A stretch of 64,000 nt of DNA from Knufia peltigerae (GCA_030247855.1 JAPDRN010000094.1:62001-126000), one strand, 5' to 3'; positions 42,774-54,854 are shown, counted from the first letter of the stretch. A program made the numbers and translations. Notes: generated by a model not told the origin, from the sequence alone.

Positions 42774-43698
42774 AGGGTAAAGTAGGTGCGTTCAGTATTT
42801 CCTCGTATTCCCCGGACCCCTGGAAAAAAGCTGGGGTCTAGATCGTACTCGCACGAATATCAAGTACATTAGTTTTGACACCCGTCGTTTTGTCCCGTGG
42901 TGCTTGTACGAGCAATCGGATGCACCCCCGGATCATCATGCCCTCCGCACTCACAGTTACTGTTACAGTTGCACTTGAGGGTTTGGGACGAGTACTGCTA
43001 AGGGCCGAGCATTCAGCAGCTGGGCGGTGGAGTGAAGACGGAGAAGGACGACATGGGAAATGGCAGTTGATGGTGGCACACAGTGTGTCAAGCACTGGAG
43101 AAGGCGCTGCCGCTATTACCTCACAAATACTGGGCAATAGATATTTTCCGCCCAGCAGGAAAACCTTGCGGCTGCACGTGAGCCACCTGTAATATTACCC
43201 CGGATTTGGCCCTGATTCCGGCTACGTAATTTCAACCTCTTTCTGACACCACAAAATCCCTTCCGCCTTCCGCCCTCTTCGCCTGCGGTCTTTGCTTTCC
43301 TGTTCAAAATTTTCACTTCCCGCCATCACCTGTCCTTGCTTGGTCATGGCGCCCAGCTCACCACATGACTTGACCTCAGTGGCTGGTCCGGCCGGTGCCT
43401 GCAATATCCGCCCTGCAAATTCTGGAAATCTGGGGAATATTGTGATTCATAGTTTGCCGTTAACTGCTTAGTCGACAAGAGTCTTCGTGGTACGCGTTAC
43501 TTGATGGCAATATCGCCATCCAGGCCCAAAATGAAAACAATGACACAGACTACACTCTCTCCGTCCTTTCACTCGATTTCTATTACCCCCATCAAACACA
43601 TTCCAAGCCCCTTCCCTGCAGCTTTTTCCATTCTTGTGGAGCAGCCTTGATTTGCATCGTTGATCCTCATCATACACTCTGCACTGTCATAAGCCGGC
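42774..43698. other. Intergenic region upstream of the F-box gene
   Basis: 0.9 kb with short frames only. Both flanking genes are on the plus strand, so the F-box promoter lies in its right part. Nothing else recognised. Confidence 0.35.
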
Positions 43699-45781
43699 AT
43701 GACCATGGAACCATCTGCCCTTTTGAGGTGCATACACATCAACCGTCGCCCGAATGATGATCTAGCCCCTCAAACCCATGAGAAGGAGATCGAACTCACA
43801 CACAGTCCTCACTTACTACTCCCTCCAGAAGATATGAACTCACAGAGAAAGTTTTCCTACGCTTCGGTCAAAGAAGAGCAAGGTATGATGCAATATCCCG
43901 CCGTTCCGACACAATAACTAACTTGTTGCCACAGGAGAAGGTGTCCCCCAGTCATTCGAGTCCTCCCTATCGAGCCGAGACCTTGAAGAGGTCGAATGGA
44001 TAGCGTGGCCATGCAGTCACTGGTGCAGGACGAAGGGACTCTGTTCTTACCATTTCGGTGGTTCGCATGATGAGTACATCCGTACGAGACTCGAAGGCTA
44101 CGCTCGCAGCAATCCGAGGAAGCTGGAGAAGATCCTGGACGAACTGGACAAGAGACGGGCAGCACAGAAGTTGTTTAACCTTCCCGATGCCAAAGAGATC
44201 ACTCAGTTCCATCCTCGCCCGGCCAGTTTTAGTCTCGAGGTTTGGAGGGAAAAGGTCAGAGATGCAGTAGGCACACACGACTTCACCCTCGACAACCTCG
44301 ACGAAACGGCCATTATCGACGACGACGATACTCTGTCGCAAACTTCGTGTTCCAGACCTGCGTCATACCTCGAGTCCATGCCGATTGAGATCCTGGAGAT
44401 GATTTTGTCCCGAGTCACAGTCGACCACACAGCCGATCCCTATGCACGACCACATGTCGATCTTGCATCCTGCTCACTGGTCTGCAAGAAGCTTTATGCT
44501 GCCGCAGTGAGAGTGATGTACAGACACGTTTCCATCCCTCAGTCTCGAGCCTTCTCCAAACTCATGCGCAGTCTCAACAACGACAAATCCCTCGGCGAAC
44601 TGGTCCACTGGCTTGACTTTTCCCATTATTCAAACATGGGTTTCGGCAAGGCTCGCTCAGCACGCAATCAGACGCCCTTCCTCAAACCCGAAACACTCCT
44701 AGCTTGTCTAGACATGATCCCCAACCTTCAAGCATTCCTTGTACACGAGCATGTCGATGACGAACTCGACGTGGATATCTTCCGCAAGCTCTTCAGCATG
44801 CCGCTTCTGCAGGCTCTCGATCTATGCGCTTGCTCCTCCCGGCCTTTCGCTGATGCCTTCACCAATATTGTGACACAGGCAACACTCCCCTCAGCCCTTC
44901 CCAGTCTTCAACGAGTGTCCTTGCACGAATGCACTACACTGCAAGAAGAAGTTTTTGAAGCGCTTCTTCCACGCCTTACGAACCTCACACACCTTGACGT
45001 GGCGCACACACTAATCAACGACACCGCACTCCTCTCGATTCCCCCAACAGCCAAGATTACCCATCTCAATATCGAGCGCTGCACCCACCTCACGGGCTCT
45101 GCCGTTGTAGATTTCCTTACTACGCATCCAGCGGTCAAAGACAGCATTGTCTACCTCAACCTCGCAGCGGATGCCTCACGCCACAGGCTTCTAACATCGA
45201 GCGACCTGACACTCCTCCTTTCTGCTTTGCCGTCGACATTACGCTCACTCAACATCAATGGCGCGAGAATTAATCCAAGCCATATCTCAGCGCTAAGGAT
45301 GCTAGCAGGTCACGTCGAAGAGCTGGGTCTTCGTGGAGCACAGCTAAGTCTAGCTAGCGATATTAAGCCTCTCCTCAAACAGCCCCATGCAATCCGGTAC
45401 TTGGACCTAGCCGACATCAAGTCTGTCACACAGATGAGTCTAAGCTACAGTCCCAGCAGTCTTACCGACACCGATACGCTACCCTTGGAAGTGATCGAGC
45501 TAGGCCAAGATGTGCTCGGCGAAATCAAGCGTAGAAACGCACATGTGAAGAAGCCTGACTGGGTTGTCAAAGAGCTCGGGCGACGTGGTTGGTTCGTCAG
45601 GCAGCCGGTAGCTGTCAATGACAACACAAGCGAACAAGAAAAGGCACAGGGCCAGGTCGAAGTCGACGATGGGTCCCGATCATGGAAGATGGGAGCGCGA
45701 TGGTGGGGAATGCGCAAGATTCCTGTCGTTGAGCAGGATGTCGGTGGTATGTACGGGTATTTCATGTTTAAGAGATCGTGA
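43699..45781 (+). CDS. F-box and leucine-rich-repeat protein
   Basis: Two exons, 43699..43882 and 43935..45781, give 676 residues. A Trp/Cys/His-containing segment (VEWIAWPCSHWCRTKGLCSY) and a Leu/Lys/Arg helix (LEKILDELDKRRAAQKLF) come first. The F-box is YLESMPIEILEMILSRVT, followed by LASCSLVCKKLYAAAVRVMY (about 208-255). Irregular leucine-rich repeats follow (SLQRVSLHECTTLQEEVFEA, NLTHLDVAHTLINDTALLSI, ITHLNIERCTHLTGSAVVDF, TLRSLNINGARINPSHISAL). The F-box presumably binds Skp1 in an SCF ubiquitin ligase while the repeats recruit a target, which is unknown. The C-terminal 100 residues contain Trp-rich SWKMGARWWGMRKIP and no transmembrane segment. The start could also be the second Met (MEPSALLRC). 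Confidence 0.85.
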
Positions 45782-47189
45782 ACAGCCAGGGTTTCATGCA
45801 CACCAATACAGTCGAAGCATTACCTGTGCCTTCCAGTACGGTGGAATAGTCACGGTCAACATTACACGAATTTTGATTCTACGACATTGCGAGTTTTGGG
45901 TTCACGGTTACCAGAAAAAGTTTGGGAGCATTCGAATTGATATTTCAGCATCAGCGTTGCATGCAAGAGCCGTGAAACGGGAACAAATTTTGTTGGTTGC
46001 TATTCTTTCTCTCTTCGGCAAAGCATGGCATAGCATGATGAGCGATATTTGTGTTTGGGTTCTACAACGAAATGGGTTGCTTTTGGAAACATTTCTTGGC
46101 TGCATGGACACAGACACGATCTATATGAAATGGAAAGACAAGGGGTCACATGCATGGGGAAACGAAATAATGAAAATCGAAACGGACATTATGAGTATGA
46201 TCATTAGGATGGAGTCTGTGTAGATGCATAAACACGGCAGATCATGTGTCGTGTGGTTTGTTATAGCGGATTATTTTTTCTCGAATTATGTAATCTTCTC
46301 GACTCTTGAATCAAGCCCAAAATCTACGAGTGTAGTTTTATTTTCCAAAGTGATTAGACAGAATCGTTTTCTCCCTTTGTCTATCAAGTGTGAATGGTTG
46401 GTCACTCATTCACTTCCGTATGGACACTAGAGTCTGGTATCGAAAGGATTTCACATTTCAGTATAGATATCTTATATGGGTACATCTGTGGTGGACATGC
46501 AATTTCCCCAGGTGTAATATAATAAGACATGATATATATATATACACAACACTCTGTCCGTGGCGGATACTCCTCCGTACCGGGTGACTGGGTCGGACAA
46601 ATACTGAAAGGGTTCATGGGGGTTGTTTGTGTTCCAAGGCCATGTGCAATGTTCCATGATGATACCAGTTACACAATGTGTTTTGCTGAGACGGAGTATG
46701 CGCGCGCAACATATACAGACTTTGAAAGTTCTTCGCCCTTCCCCCCCGTGGTACCATCACATTCGACATTGGAGCATCCTCCGGCTCCTTACCGAATATC
46801 AATTCACATCACTCCCGGAAACTCTCTCGAGATGATGAATTGGTTTTGTTGCAATGTCTCTCGACGGGTTGAGCTCCCCTTACCGAGTATCTCACGCCTT
46901 GAAGAATGGCCCCTGAGTCTCATTCCTCGTCACGAGAGGAGTGATTCATCCTCCCGGCGGCGAGTCGTCACCGAGAGTGAAGAACTCACAAGTTCTTTCG
47001 AGTCATCCCAGCAGCTGTCACATCTTTGAGATTGAAATTTGCCCTTTGGGTGTGTGTCTCTCCCCCCCCCCTCCCACAGTCTTCGTGAACTTAGTCTCGG
47101 GCTTTGCTTACAGCGCTCCAGCTCCCAGGTTTTTTTTTGGCGCGGGAGAAGGTCCACCTAGAAATATGATACAGGATAAACTTGGTGAA
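45782..47189. other. Intergenic region between convergent genes
   Basis: 1.4 kb between the F-box gene and mS37, which converge. Frames up to 201 codons exist but are AT-rich and featureless; one (45618..46223) begins inside the F-box gene. A short TA-repeat tract lies near 46535. No gene is supported. Confidence 0.4.
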
Positions 47190-47786
47190 TCACGTCCTCC
47201 GCTTTCTGGGACCAGCGATATTCGGAAAGAGACGGGCAAGGTGATGGTTGATTGGAGATTTGTCCTTCTTGGGTCCTTTCTGTAGTCGGCATGTAATTAG
47301 CATTCGGATAGAGTGAACTCGTGGGTTGTTTTGGCAAAGCTGAGGACACGGGGTGGAAAACGTACCGGCGCATCTACACAGTCCCGTAGAGCCTTTTCAA
47401 GGTGTCCACAGTCTCCAGAGGCAGCTCCGGCGGCCCAGCAGTCTATCAGAGGAACTTGTTAGCAAAGATATCTCAATGTCCTTGGCCTTTGTTTCTTTTC
47501 TAATGCGTCGTGGTCAAAGTGAACATAGTTCGCCCGACGAACCTCCCCGACTCAGATCACATCAATTGTCCGCACACTTTGATACAATGCATCTCCGGTA
47601 TAACCACTGGATGTAAGGGGGTTTCGTGTCTGCGTCTCGGGGGAGATGTGTGAACGTACTCAACATGGCGCTCATGGGTCCTAAGCACGGATTCGGCTCT
47701 GCCTTGTCCGGGTGTCTGATCTTTATCCGGGACACCGTTTGTAGTCTGATTGGGTTTATGGCGGTGGATGAGCCTTTGGGAGGCAT
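47190..47786 (-). CDS. MRP10: Mitochondrial small-subunit ribosomal protein mS37 (MRP10-like, twin CX9C)
   Basis: Three small exons, 47786..47660, 47442..47366 and 47279..47190, encode 97 residues. The assembled protein has four cysteines at 34, 44, 54 and 64, forming two CX9C pairs around CLGPMSAMLNC and CGHLEKALRDC, the CHCH hallmark of Mia40 substrates of the intermembrane space. The N-terminal NPIRLQTVSRIKIRHPD and C-terminal SPINHHLARLFPNIAGPRKR resemble yeast Mrp10 and human mS37 (CHCHD1). The protein is a component of the mitochondrial small ribosomal subunit. The 217 nt first intron is long for this region; the second is 86 nt. All junctions are GT-AG and phase-consistent. The gene is easily missed because no exon exceeds 42 codons. 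Confidence 0.85.
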
Positions 47787-48255
47787 GGTGAAGAAGCTGA
47801 GGGGAGAACCGAGAGTTTAGAACCGAAGACTCGCTGTGGGAGAGCTCGTAGCAGTGCGATCGCGACCCGGGAAGATTGTCGTTGATACCGAAGCAGGTGC
47901 CTGCACTGCAGAGGTAAGGCAGTGTTGGCGTGAACTATCCACCTGATCGGATCAAGGGGAAGAGACAAGGAGGGAATATAGTTGTTGATTGACTCTCATG
48001 TTGGGTTGTTTAAATGCTCCATCGAGTCCACCTTTGTAAGTAAAATTCGCAGTCACGTGGAAGCACTTTACCTTCAGTTCCTACTGGGCATGATTGGACG
48101 GAGTTTGCGGAGAAAGCGAGCTGTGAACTGCGGCGAAACAGAAGCATTGCCATACGAACATCCAGAGATAGTACTACATGTATGCTCACTATGCTCTTCC
48201 ATTCTTAATTGTCCTTGTCTGATTTCTATTTCCCTTTTGTCTGTCGCGGTTAAAA
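47787..48255. other. Divergent intergenic region between mS37 and DNAJC28-like genes
   Basis: 469 bp serving as a probable bidirectional promoter for two mitochondrial genes. No motif recognised. Confidence 0.4.
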
Positions 48256-50169
48256 ATGAGCAAGCCCAGTTCTCAATTCTGGACTTGCTCGCGTTGCCTT
48301 CTACAAGCGCAACGATTGAGGGGAGTCGCTTTGAAAGCCCCTCGACTCGACTATAGAGCCATAATCCGTTCAGATCGTACCTTTAGTAGCACGTCTTTTG
48401 TCGCCGATGAGAAGTCCTCCGGTTCGATCGAGACACAAAATCATGTCCGGAATGAGCAAGAGAAAGGTGCCATGTCCCGGCGACTGGCAGATATGGCGGA
48501 AGAGACTATGGATACAGGAAGTAAAAGCGACCGTAAGCTGATGAAAGAGGCCGGCTTTTCAGAAGAACTCAAAGCACAACTTGAGCAAAGGATAGCGCAG
48601 ACAAGCTTCAATGCTGAGAATCAGCAGGCTATAAGTCAAGTCACTATGCCGGTACGCCCATGAATACTTCCAGTAATGGTGGCAAGCTGACACTTGCAAT
48701 AGACTTCTGCTGGAAAAGGCACTCGTGACATGGCTGCCGCAGAGCCCTGGACAGGGTCAGAAAACCTCCACGATGCTGCATTACGCATGCTCGATGACTC
48801 CCACAAGAGACTACGGACACCGAATCGACTGCCTTCTCTCGGTGTAAAAGTCAACCTTCGCCCTGCACCCAAACCGAAAGTATCCGCGGCGGATCGGCTA
48901 GCCAATGCACGAGATAGGACCTCCCGTTATTCCATCAGCCAGCAAGATGATATGTCTGAGGATGAGAGGGAGAAATATCGCAAAGAATTGAAGGACAGAT
49001 TTTCTCCTGGCGCGAGGCCTATGCCTGCGTCGCTCCAAGGCCTCACAAGTCTGGCGAATGAGAGGATAGAAGATGCTATCGCCCGAGGCCAGTTCAAGAA
49101 TATTTCCAGGGGTAAAGGTGTAAATGTGGAAAGAGATTATAATGCGAACAGTCCATTCTTGGATACAACGGAGTATTTCATGAACAAGATCATCCAGAAA
49201 CAGGACATTGTTCCGCCGTGGATTGAGAAGCAACAAGAGCTGGTCAAAGCAGTGGCGACTTTTCGTGGTAGACTGAGGAATGACTGGCGCAGGCATGCTG
49301 CGAGATTGATCTCCAGTTCCGGCGGCAGTGTTGAGAGTCAGGTCCGGCGGGCAATAGCCTATGCTCTGACGGAAGAAATCGTCAATCCTAGGGTACGCAA
49401 GGTGGAAAACCTCAGCTCAATCGCTCCAGATGGCAGTTTGACCAGCGTGACAGTTGAGGAGAGGATCGCTGCCGGTGTACCAGTCGAGCCTTCCGAGTCG
49501 CCGGCAACACCAACACCATCAGGGTCGCAAGCTGAGCAACCGCAGGAAGTGATACAGATTGAAGTTACAGAGCAGCCCGCGGAGACCGCGCCCGTCGCAG
49601 TCACCGAAGGAAGTGCCATAGATACCGAGTCGCCTACTACACAAGGTGCCGAGGAGCCAGCAGCACCTGTACCTGATACCTCCTCTTCCTCCCCCTCCTC
49701 CTTCCCACCACCATCATCTGCTTCCCAGCAGGCACAGTCTCGACCTCTGAGACCAGCGGCATACGCTTTCCGCGATCCAGATTGGGAAAAGGCAGAATTG
49801 TCATACCACACACTAGCTGTTCAGCAGCTCAACGACCTCACGCGCTCCTATAATTTGATGGCCCCTAAGATCGCCCAGAAACCGTACTACACTCTCGACC
49901 GAGAGTTGAAGCGTTGCTTCGCAGACGTCGCCCCCACTCTCGCCGACGAGATTCTCGAGCGTAGTCGTAAACCGCTCGTCAAGATCAGCATCATGCCGCA
50001 TCAAGAAGGAGGTGTGCTGGAACGATTTGGGGCCGGAGAGAGATATCATGGTCACCATGGAATAATCCGAGACGAGGTTCACGGTAAAGAGTATGGATTT
50101 CGGCAATTCTGGAGGGATCTCTTTGGCGGCGGTGGTGACGGAAAGGAGAAAAGGCGCCAGGTTGCATGA
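48256..50169 (+). CDS. DNAJC28-like mitochondrial protein with DUF1992 domain
   Basis: Two exons, 48256..48651 and 48703..50169, give 620 residues. The N-terminus (CSRCLLQAQRLRGVALKAPR, then SDRTFSSTSFVADEK) looks like a mitochondrial presequence. The diagnostic DUF1992 block is SLANERIEDAIARGQFKNIS with GKG after it (about 242-310), continuing TTEYFMNKIIQKQDIVPPW. Pro/Thr/Ser/Glu-rich low-complexity sequence (about 400-485) separates it from a C-terminal part, DPDWEKAELSYHTLAVQQLN, then YNLMAPKIAQKPYYTLDREL. Fungal members lack an obvious J-domain HPD motif, and I see none here, so the chaperone label is by homology only. The exact role is unknown. It is divergent from mS37, another mitochondrial gene. 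Confidence 0.82.
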
Positions 50170-51147
50170 ACAAGTACTATATACCGAAGAATGTTCAAGA
50201 CGACAGCTGCGATCACTCTCACAACAATCACAACAACGACTAGATTCAAATCTAGATGTATATCAATATAACAACGACCTACGACCACGATGACGATGAC
50301 GAAGATTTGGAAAATGTAAAATCATTGTTTCTTGTATAGCATATCATTCACTCGTTCAGATAATCTCAAGCAGTTATTTTGCATAGTTCAAGAAGGAATA
50401 ATACGCAGAGCGATGCTGCTACTCATCAAATAGTACTTAATACGTGGTTCATATATCCCACCACCGTCGTCAACCGCTCATGCGTGGGAGTATCTACCGA
50501 ACACGCTGGGTATCTTAAGGTGACCCTTAGACCTTCCTTCTTCAAACATGACCATCTGAGTAACGTCGTTCATGAAAACAATCCATCATAGATGATGCAA
50601 CTCTCGAAACTCCAGCTCTATCCTGACGCGAGAATAGATTTATAGAGATGGTCAATTTCTTTTATCGTATCGGACCTCTGCAACATGGGTATGAGGGGGA
50701 GGCAGTAAAGTGATAGAACTGCCGCCGAGGCCAAGGTCTCGCTGACGAGGAAGACTGGGGATGCCGGCGTTCGAGCGAGCGAACGGAAGGGCCAAGATTG
50801 ATCGCCCTTTCAAGATGACCACCAGCCGGCCGTCTTGCGAGAGAAGCCGTTTAGGAGGACTCCAAATCCGGTCATACCTGGGCGGCCTCAAAACCCACAA
50901 ACAACACAGACAACACTCCCCTGATACCCATGACGCCACCTTGGAAGTTGTTGGTGGTCATGACATCGGCGGCCTCCTGTGGCCTTTCTCGGTCGGGTGT
51001 CATCGTTTGGTGCCCGCCTGGTTCGAGTAGGCTGTTGAACACCTCTCGGAGGGAAGATGTTGGATGGTCCGATCATGGCCATGATGATTTATATTTTGGG
51101 TCGGTCAATCGGGCGAGTGAAAGTTGTCATCTCCCCTGACCAGACTG
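50170..51147. other. Intergenic or possible 3' exons of the small membrane protein gene
   Basis: 0.98 kb. On the minus strand, about 51065..50880 contains a GC-rich coding-like stretch reading VFNSLLEPGGHQTMTPD and then MGIRGVLSVLFVGFEAAQ before a GTATGA donor-like site. This could be a further exon of the membrane protein gene at 51148..51561, or a separate small gene. I could not close the model. Confidence 0.3.
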
Positions 51148-51561
51148 CTACACACCCGAGTGGTCCGGTCCTGACCCCGGCTGCGCTTCCGGTTCACATT
51201 TGGAATCGCAGGTCTGTTGTATTGTACCGTATCCGCGGTACTCGAGGCCGTTGAACTTGAAGAAGGCGTCGACGCGCGCTCGCTCCAGAGCCCGTTCGGC
51301 GTCGTCCTCGCCGTCACCTTCGAAGCTGAAGCGGCGCGAACGAGTGTGGCGGTACAGTGGGATAATGGTCACATGTAGAAAGGCCAGAGAAAAGACGACC
51401 GCGAAAATGACCACGAGCATGACAAACGAGGCCATCACGACAGGACTGCGGCGTGTCTCGGCAGAGGCGGCTGCCGAGCTGACATGGCGAGGGAGGTCGG
51501 AGACGGCGGCGAGGGGGTTGCATGGGTTGACGTGCTGCATGGTGGTGTGGGAGAGTGCCAT
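51148..51561 (-). CDS. Small predicted single-span membrane protein (model uncertain)
   Basis: A 137-codon frame with coding-like GC-rich third positions. One strong hydrophobic segment (VVMASFVMLVVIFAVVFSLA, about 41-60) is followed by basic RHTRSRRFSFEG, then an acidic/Arg helix (GEDDAERALERARVDAFFKF) and NGLEYRGYG. The positive-inside rule puts the tail in the cytosol. The family is not recognised. The last part after TIQQTCDSKC looks less coding-like, and a GTACAA donor sits at GGATAC-G, so the gene may splice on to exons near 51.06-50.88 kb. The start could also be the second Met (MQHVNP). Confidence 0.45.
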   Translation of the reverse strand: MALSHTTMQHVNPCNPLAAVSDLPRHVSSAAASAETRRSPVVMASFVMLVVIFAVVFSLAFLHVTIIPLYRHTRSRRFSFEGDGEDDAERALERARVDAFFKFNGLEYRGYGTIQQTCDSKCEPEAQPGSGPDHSGV

Positions 51562-52102
51562 GTTGACTTTCTCTGCGTGTTTGATGCGAAGAAAGAGGTG
51601 GTCGACGAGAACGCAACGAGAGTATTCTTGTGCTTGGTCTGGATGTCGTTTGGAGCCAAAGTCAAGGTTGAGGTTGGTTGGCCAGACGATTGCAATGTGC
51701 AGTGGAAGTGGTGTTGTAAAAGTAAGGCGGGCAAAGAGACCAAGATGGCGGTGTGACGGGCGAAGAGGTGATTGATAGATTCAGGGACAAACTGAGACTG
51801 CGCGAGGTTTGCTGATTTATATGCATGAAATCAAGAGGATCTGATGAATGGGTTTGGGGGTTGGTGGAGCGAAAAAAGAACAGAAAGCCCGTATGAAGAC
51901 CCTCGTACCATCATATCGAATTCAACGTGGAGAAGAGATCTCAGGCAGTCAAGTTTTGACGTTGAAGTATTTGTGGAACAGATATCTGATCTTGTTGATC
52001 AAAACTGTACTGTCAAAAGTCAACTAAGATCTACTTCAGAGCCTGCGAGGATGAAAGTGTCATCAAAACAAGATCCATATGGATCAACTTGTTGTTGTGC
52101 GC
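51562..52102. other. Intergenic region between minus-strand genes
   Basis: 541 bp; promoter of the small membrane protein gene and 3' flank of the 470-residue protein gene. Nothing recognised. Confidence 0.35.
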
Positions 52103-53515
52103 TCACCATGACTGGCTGGTCCTTCTCCGTTGCAGTACCTGTCCATCTGGTATTGCAAGAGAGTTCAGTATATCTGGATCCTGCTTGAACTCGGCGCTGT
52201 TGATCACGTCTTGCGCCTTTGTCATATTTCTTTCGATGACAATCCCAGGAATTGCCCCGTTGTTCATCCTTTCGTCCTCAAACCCTACGCTGCCGTTCCC
52301 ACTCTCGAGCACTCTGGCGAGATACCTCATCAGGCTTGTCAAGGCCTTCTGTTTGCCGTCCTGGTCGGATCCTTTCGTATTTTCAAGCGTTGTCGAAATG
52401 ATCGCGGGCATGTAATATGGTAGCACCGCAGTTTCATTGTCTTTCCCATCGATGTTGAGACCTCGAATGAGCTGGTCTCTGCTCCCCGAATCCAGCCCTT
52501 CAAAGGATCTCGAGAAGAGTTCAGCTTGTTCCTTGTCGGCCGTACGTCCCATCGCGAGCAGCCGTAGAAGAGCTCGGTCCTTTTCATCGCTCACACTCAA
52601 CCTACGAAATCCCTTCAGAGAAAGCATATTGCCACGCTTTGTCAAAACCTTGTCGTAGCCTTGTCTGAGACTAGCCTTGCCAGCTATAATCTCCAAGGAC
52701 ACTTCGTGAACGGTTTTAAACGCCTGAAAGACGGGTTCGATCAGGTTTTTTGCACCAGACGAGTCAATGTGTCCAGCTGCGCCTGCGACATCAAGCACTT
52801 GTTCCATAAATTTGAGCTCAAAAGCATGTTCATGGCCCCTCATGGTCAGGAGGCCCTCCAAATTTACCGGAACACTCTCAGCCTGGGCTAGTTGACCTGC
52901 ATTCAGCTCCGAGCCAAGCTCGAGTCCCAGCATAACATCCTCTCGTCTCTCAGGAGATAGATAAGATAAACATGGCACCATGCCAGCCTTTGCTGCTTCG
53001 AGTAAAATGGCGTCGTGGTTTTGGTCAGGTAAGCGCTGGTTGTTGACAAAATAAAAATCCTCCTCCAAATTGGGATCTTTTCCCAGGTCGTTGATTATCA
53101 TGGATAAAATTAAAGTGAACAAGTCCTCCTCGGACTTGAGGCCATTCAAGAATAATTGGCAAAGCCATTCGAAAGACTCCTCAGTCAGGCGGTATTCTGG
53201 CGATTGTCCACGAGTAAAACGTTGATAGTCCTTGTTGTGAATCCATCTCAGGGCGAGAACGCCGACTAATGTTCGATTGATCTCGTCGTAATTTTTGCCA
53301 TACAGTATCTGTGACGGACTCGGATCTTCCGAAGTGCCGTTTGCATACCGTTGCTGGTCGGTGCCTTCCACGGCCTTTGCACACTTTAGGCGCTCTAGTT
53401 CCGGTTCGAAGGCTTCTCGTATCTGAATCAAGACTGTGGCCTCGTCCAACTCAAAGAACTCTCCAAGATCTATGGTGTCTTGAAGAGAGCACCGAGGCTG
53501 GGATTTGGCCATCAT
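52103..53515 (-). CDS. Uncharacterised 470-residue fungal protein
   Basis: A single-exon frame of 470 codons. The product is soluble, largely helical and without signal or membrane segments. Notable stretches are LILSMIINDLGKDPNLEEDF, DQNHDAILLEAAKAGMVPCL, RGHEHAFELKFMEQVLDVAG and AAGHIDSSGAKNLIEPVFQA. The ordered His/Asp positions (NDLGK, NHD, HEHAF, AAGH) are reminiscent of metal-dependent HD-type phosphohydrolases, but the canonical HD pair is not clear; this is inference. It may belong to an uncharacterised fungal DUF family. The first two codons are both ATG, so the start is ambiguous by one residue. Confidence 0.75.
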   Translation of the reverse strand: MMAKSQPRCSLQDTIDLGEFFELDEATVLIQIREAFEPELERLKCAKAVEGTDQQRYANGTSEDPSPSQILYGKNYDEINRTLVGVLALRWIHNKDYQRFTRGQSPEYRLTEESFEWLCQLFLNGLKSEEDLFTLILSMIINDLGKDPNLEEDFYFVNNQRLPDQNHDAILLEAAKAGMVPCLSYLSPERREDVMLGLELGSELNAGQLAQAESVPVNLEGLLTMRGHEHAFELKFMEQVLDVAGAAGHIDSSGAKNLIEPVFQAFKTVHEVSLEIIAGKASLRQGYDKVLTKRGNMLSLKGFRRLSVSDEKDRALLRLLAMGRTADKEQAELFSRSFEGLDSGSRDQLIRGLNIDGKDNETAVLPYYMPAIISTTLENTKGSDQDGKQKALTSLMRYLARVLESGNGSVGFEDERMNNGAIPGIVIERNMTKAQDVINSAEFKQDPDILNSLAIPDGQVLQRRRTSQSW

Positions 53516-54854
53516 CGAGAAGCTTGGTCAGTTGTCATAGTGCACAAATTTCCTTCTGTCGCAAACCAACCCTGCAATTGTTGGCATCATCAACGAGAGA
53601 GAGCTTCGTTCGCAGAGGTGATGAGGACCGTTTGTCACGAAGGAACAGTCATTTGCACGTTCTTGTTCGCCTTGAGTGGTCTTTGCCGGCCTTAGACGAG
53701 AGATCTTTTGGATCGAGGCTGTGCTTAATTTAAAGCGATTGGCCACGGTCGGCCTTTCAAATCGAGAACAGGAATACCTCGTGGCCGAAAAGTCGGCCAC
53801 TTTTCCTTCTCACGTGGGTGTCAATGATCGTCGGAGGGCGAAAGGTCCAATAGAAGGGGGCAGTGTGAGGCGTACTCGTAGCTTGTCACTGTTCAACCTG
53901 TATCTGGGCGAAGCAAGTTGAAGTCTCACCAGTTGCGACTGGCATCGCCCCCTTTCTCTGATTGGCCAGTGGCCTATTAGGATATTCTGCTGCTCCAACG
54001 TCGCTTGTCTTTAGCTGCATCAACTTCAATTGCTCTTCTATTGCATCTGCCGACATCCGACCTCATCTCTGACTCATGTTATGCGTCTCCTCTATCCTTA
54101 TGCTCTGACTGCGAAAGACTGCTCCCACGATCTCATGCCGAGTACTCGTTGATCCCCGGACGCCTCGATTGTGGTGGCACACATATGTCTGGGATTATTG
54201 AGCTAGACTACTTTGAAGAGCGAGGATCTCGTAGTAACAATATGGATAATACGCTCTGAGGCGAGGGACATATCAAACACCAGACATGTGAGAAGTGGAA
54301 TTGCAGAGCGCAGCTGTCTGCCAACAGGATACTGCACTGGTTGTGACGCGCACTCTGGGACGACTTGGTGACGAGCGCTGAAGGCAGAACGAGGACAACG
54401 CGGGAATATCCTTCTAAACTGGGTATTGCTCATAAATTCTTCTAGCGTTGGGTCTTGACCTTGAGGTCAAGTTGTTGAAAATCCCTCCTATGCTACTAAT
54501 GATATCCTTTTCACTCCAATTCTTCATACTATCAATTCACTTGTTAAGCAGGGGTTTCGCGTGGTCCACATGGATCGCTTGGTATTGTCTGTGAATGGGA
54601 TCAAAGTGAGGTGAATGCCAGTGAATGTAAGTGAATGGGCTCTATGAGGCGGGTGTAATGCGAACACCTTGGCGCAATACATGCTGCACTCACACTTCGC
54701 GTTGTGGGATCTCCATCTGCGACTCTCTGCTATCAGAATTACCACCACAGTCGCGAAGACTTCTTCTATCTCGTTTGTTGCTCCCCAATTAGATTCCATT
54801 GTTGTATTACCATCTTTCTCGGCCAATCACAACAGTTAGAGTCTCGGCGAGATC
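53516..54854. other. Divergent intergenic region
   Basis: 1.3 kb between the 470-residue protein gene (minus) and the Myb-like gene (plus). Frames under 140 codons, none recognised. Confidence 0.35.

Noticed and set aside
45618..46223. 201-codon plus frame crossing the F-box gene end
   Set aside because: It starts inside the F-box coding region in another frame and continues into AT-rich noncoding sequence with no protein-like features.
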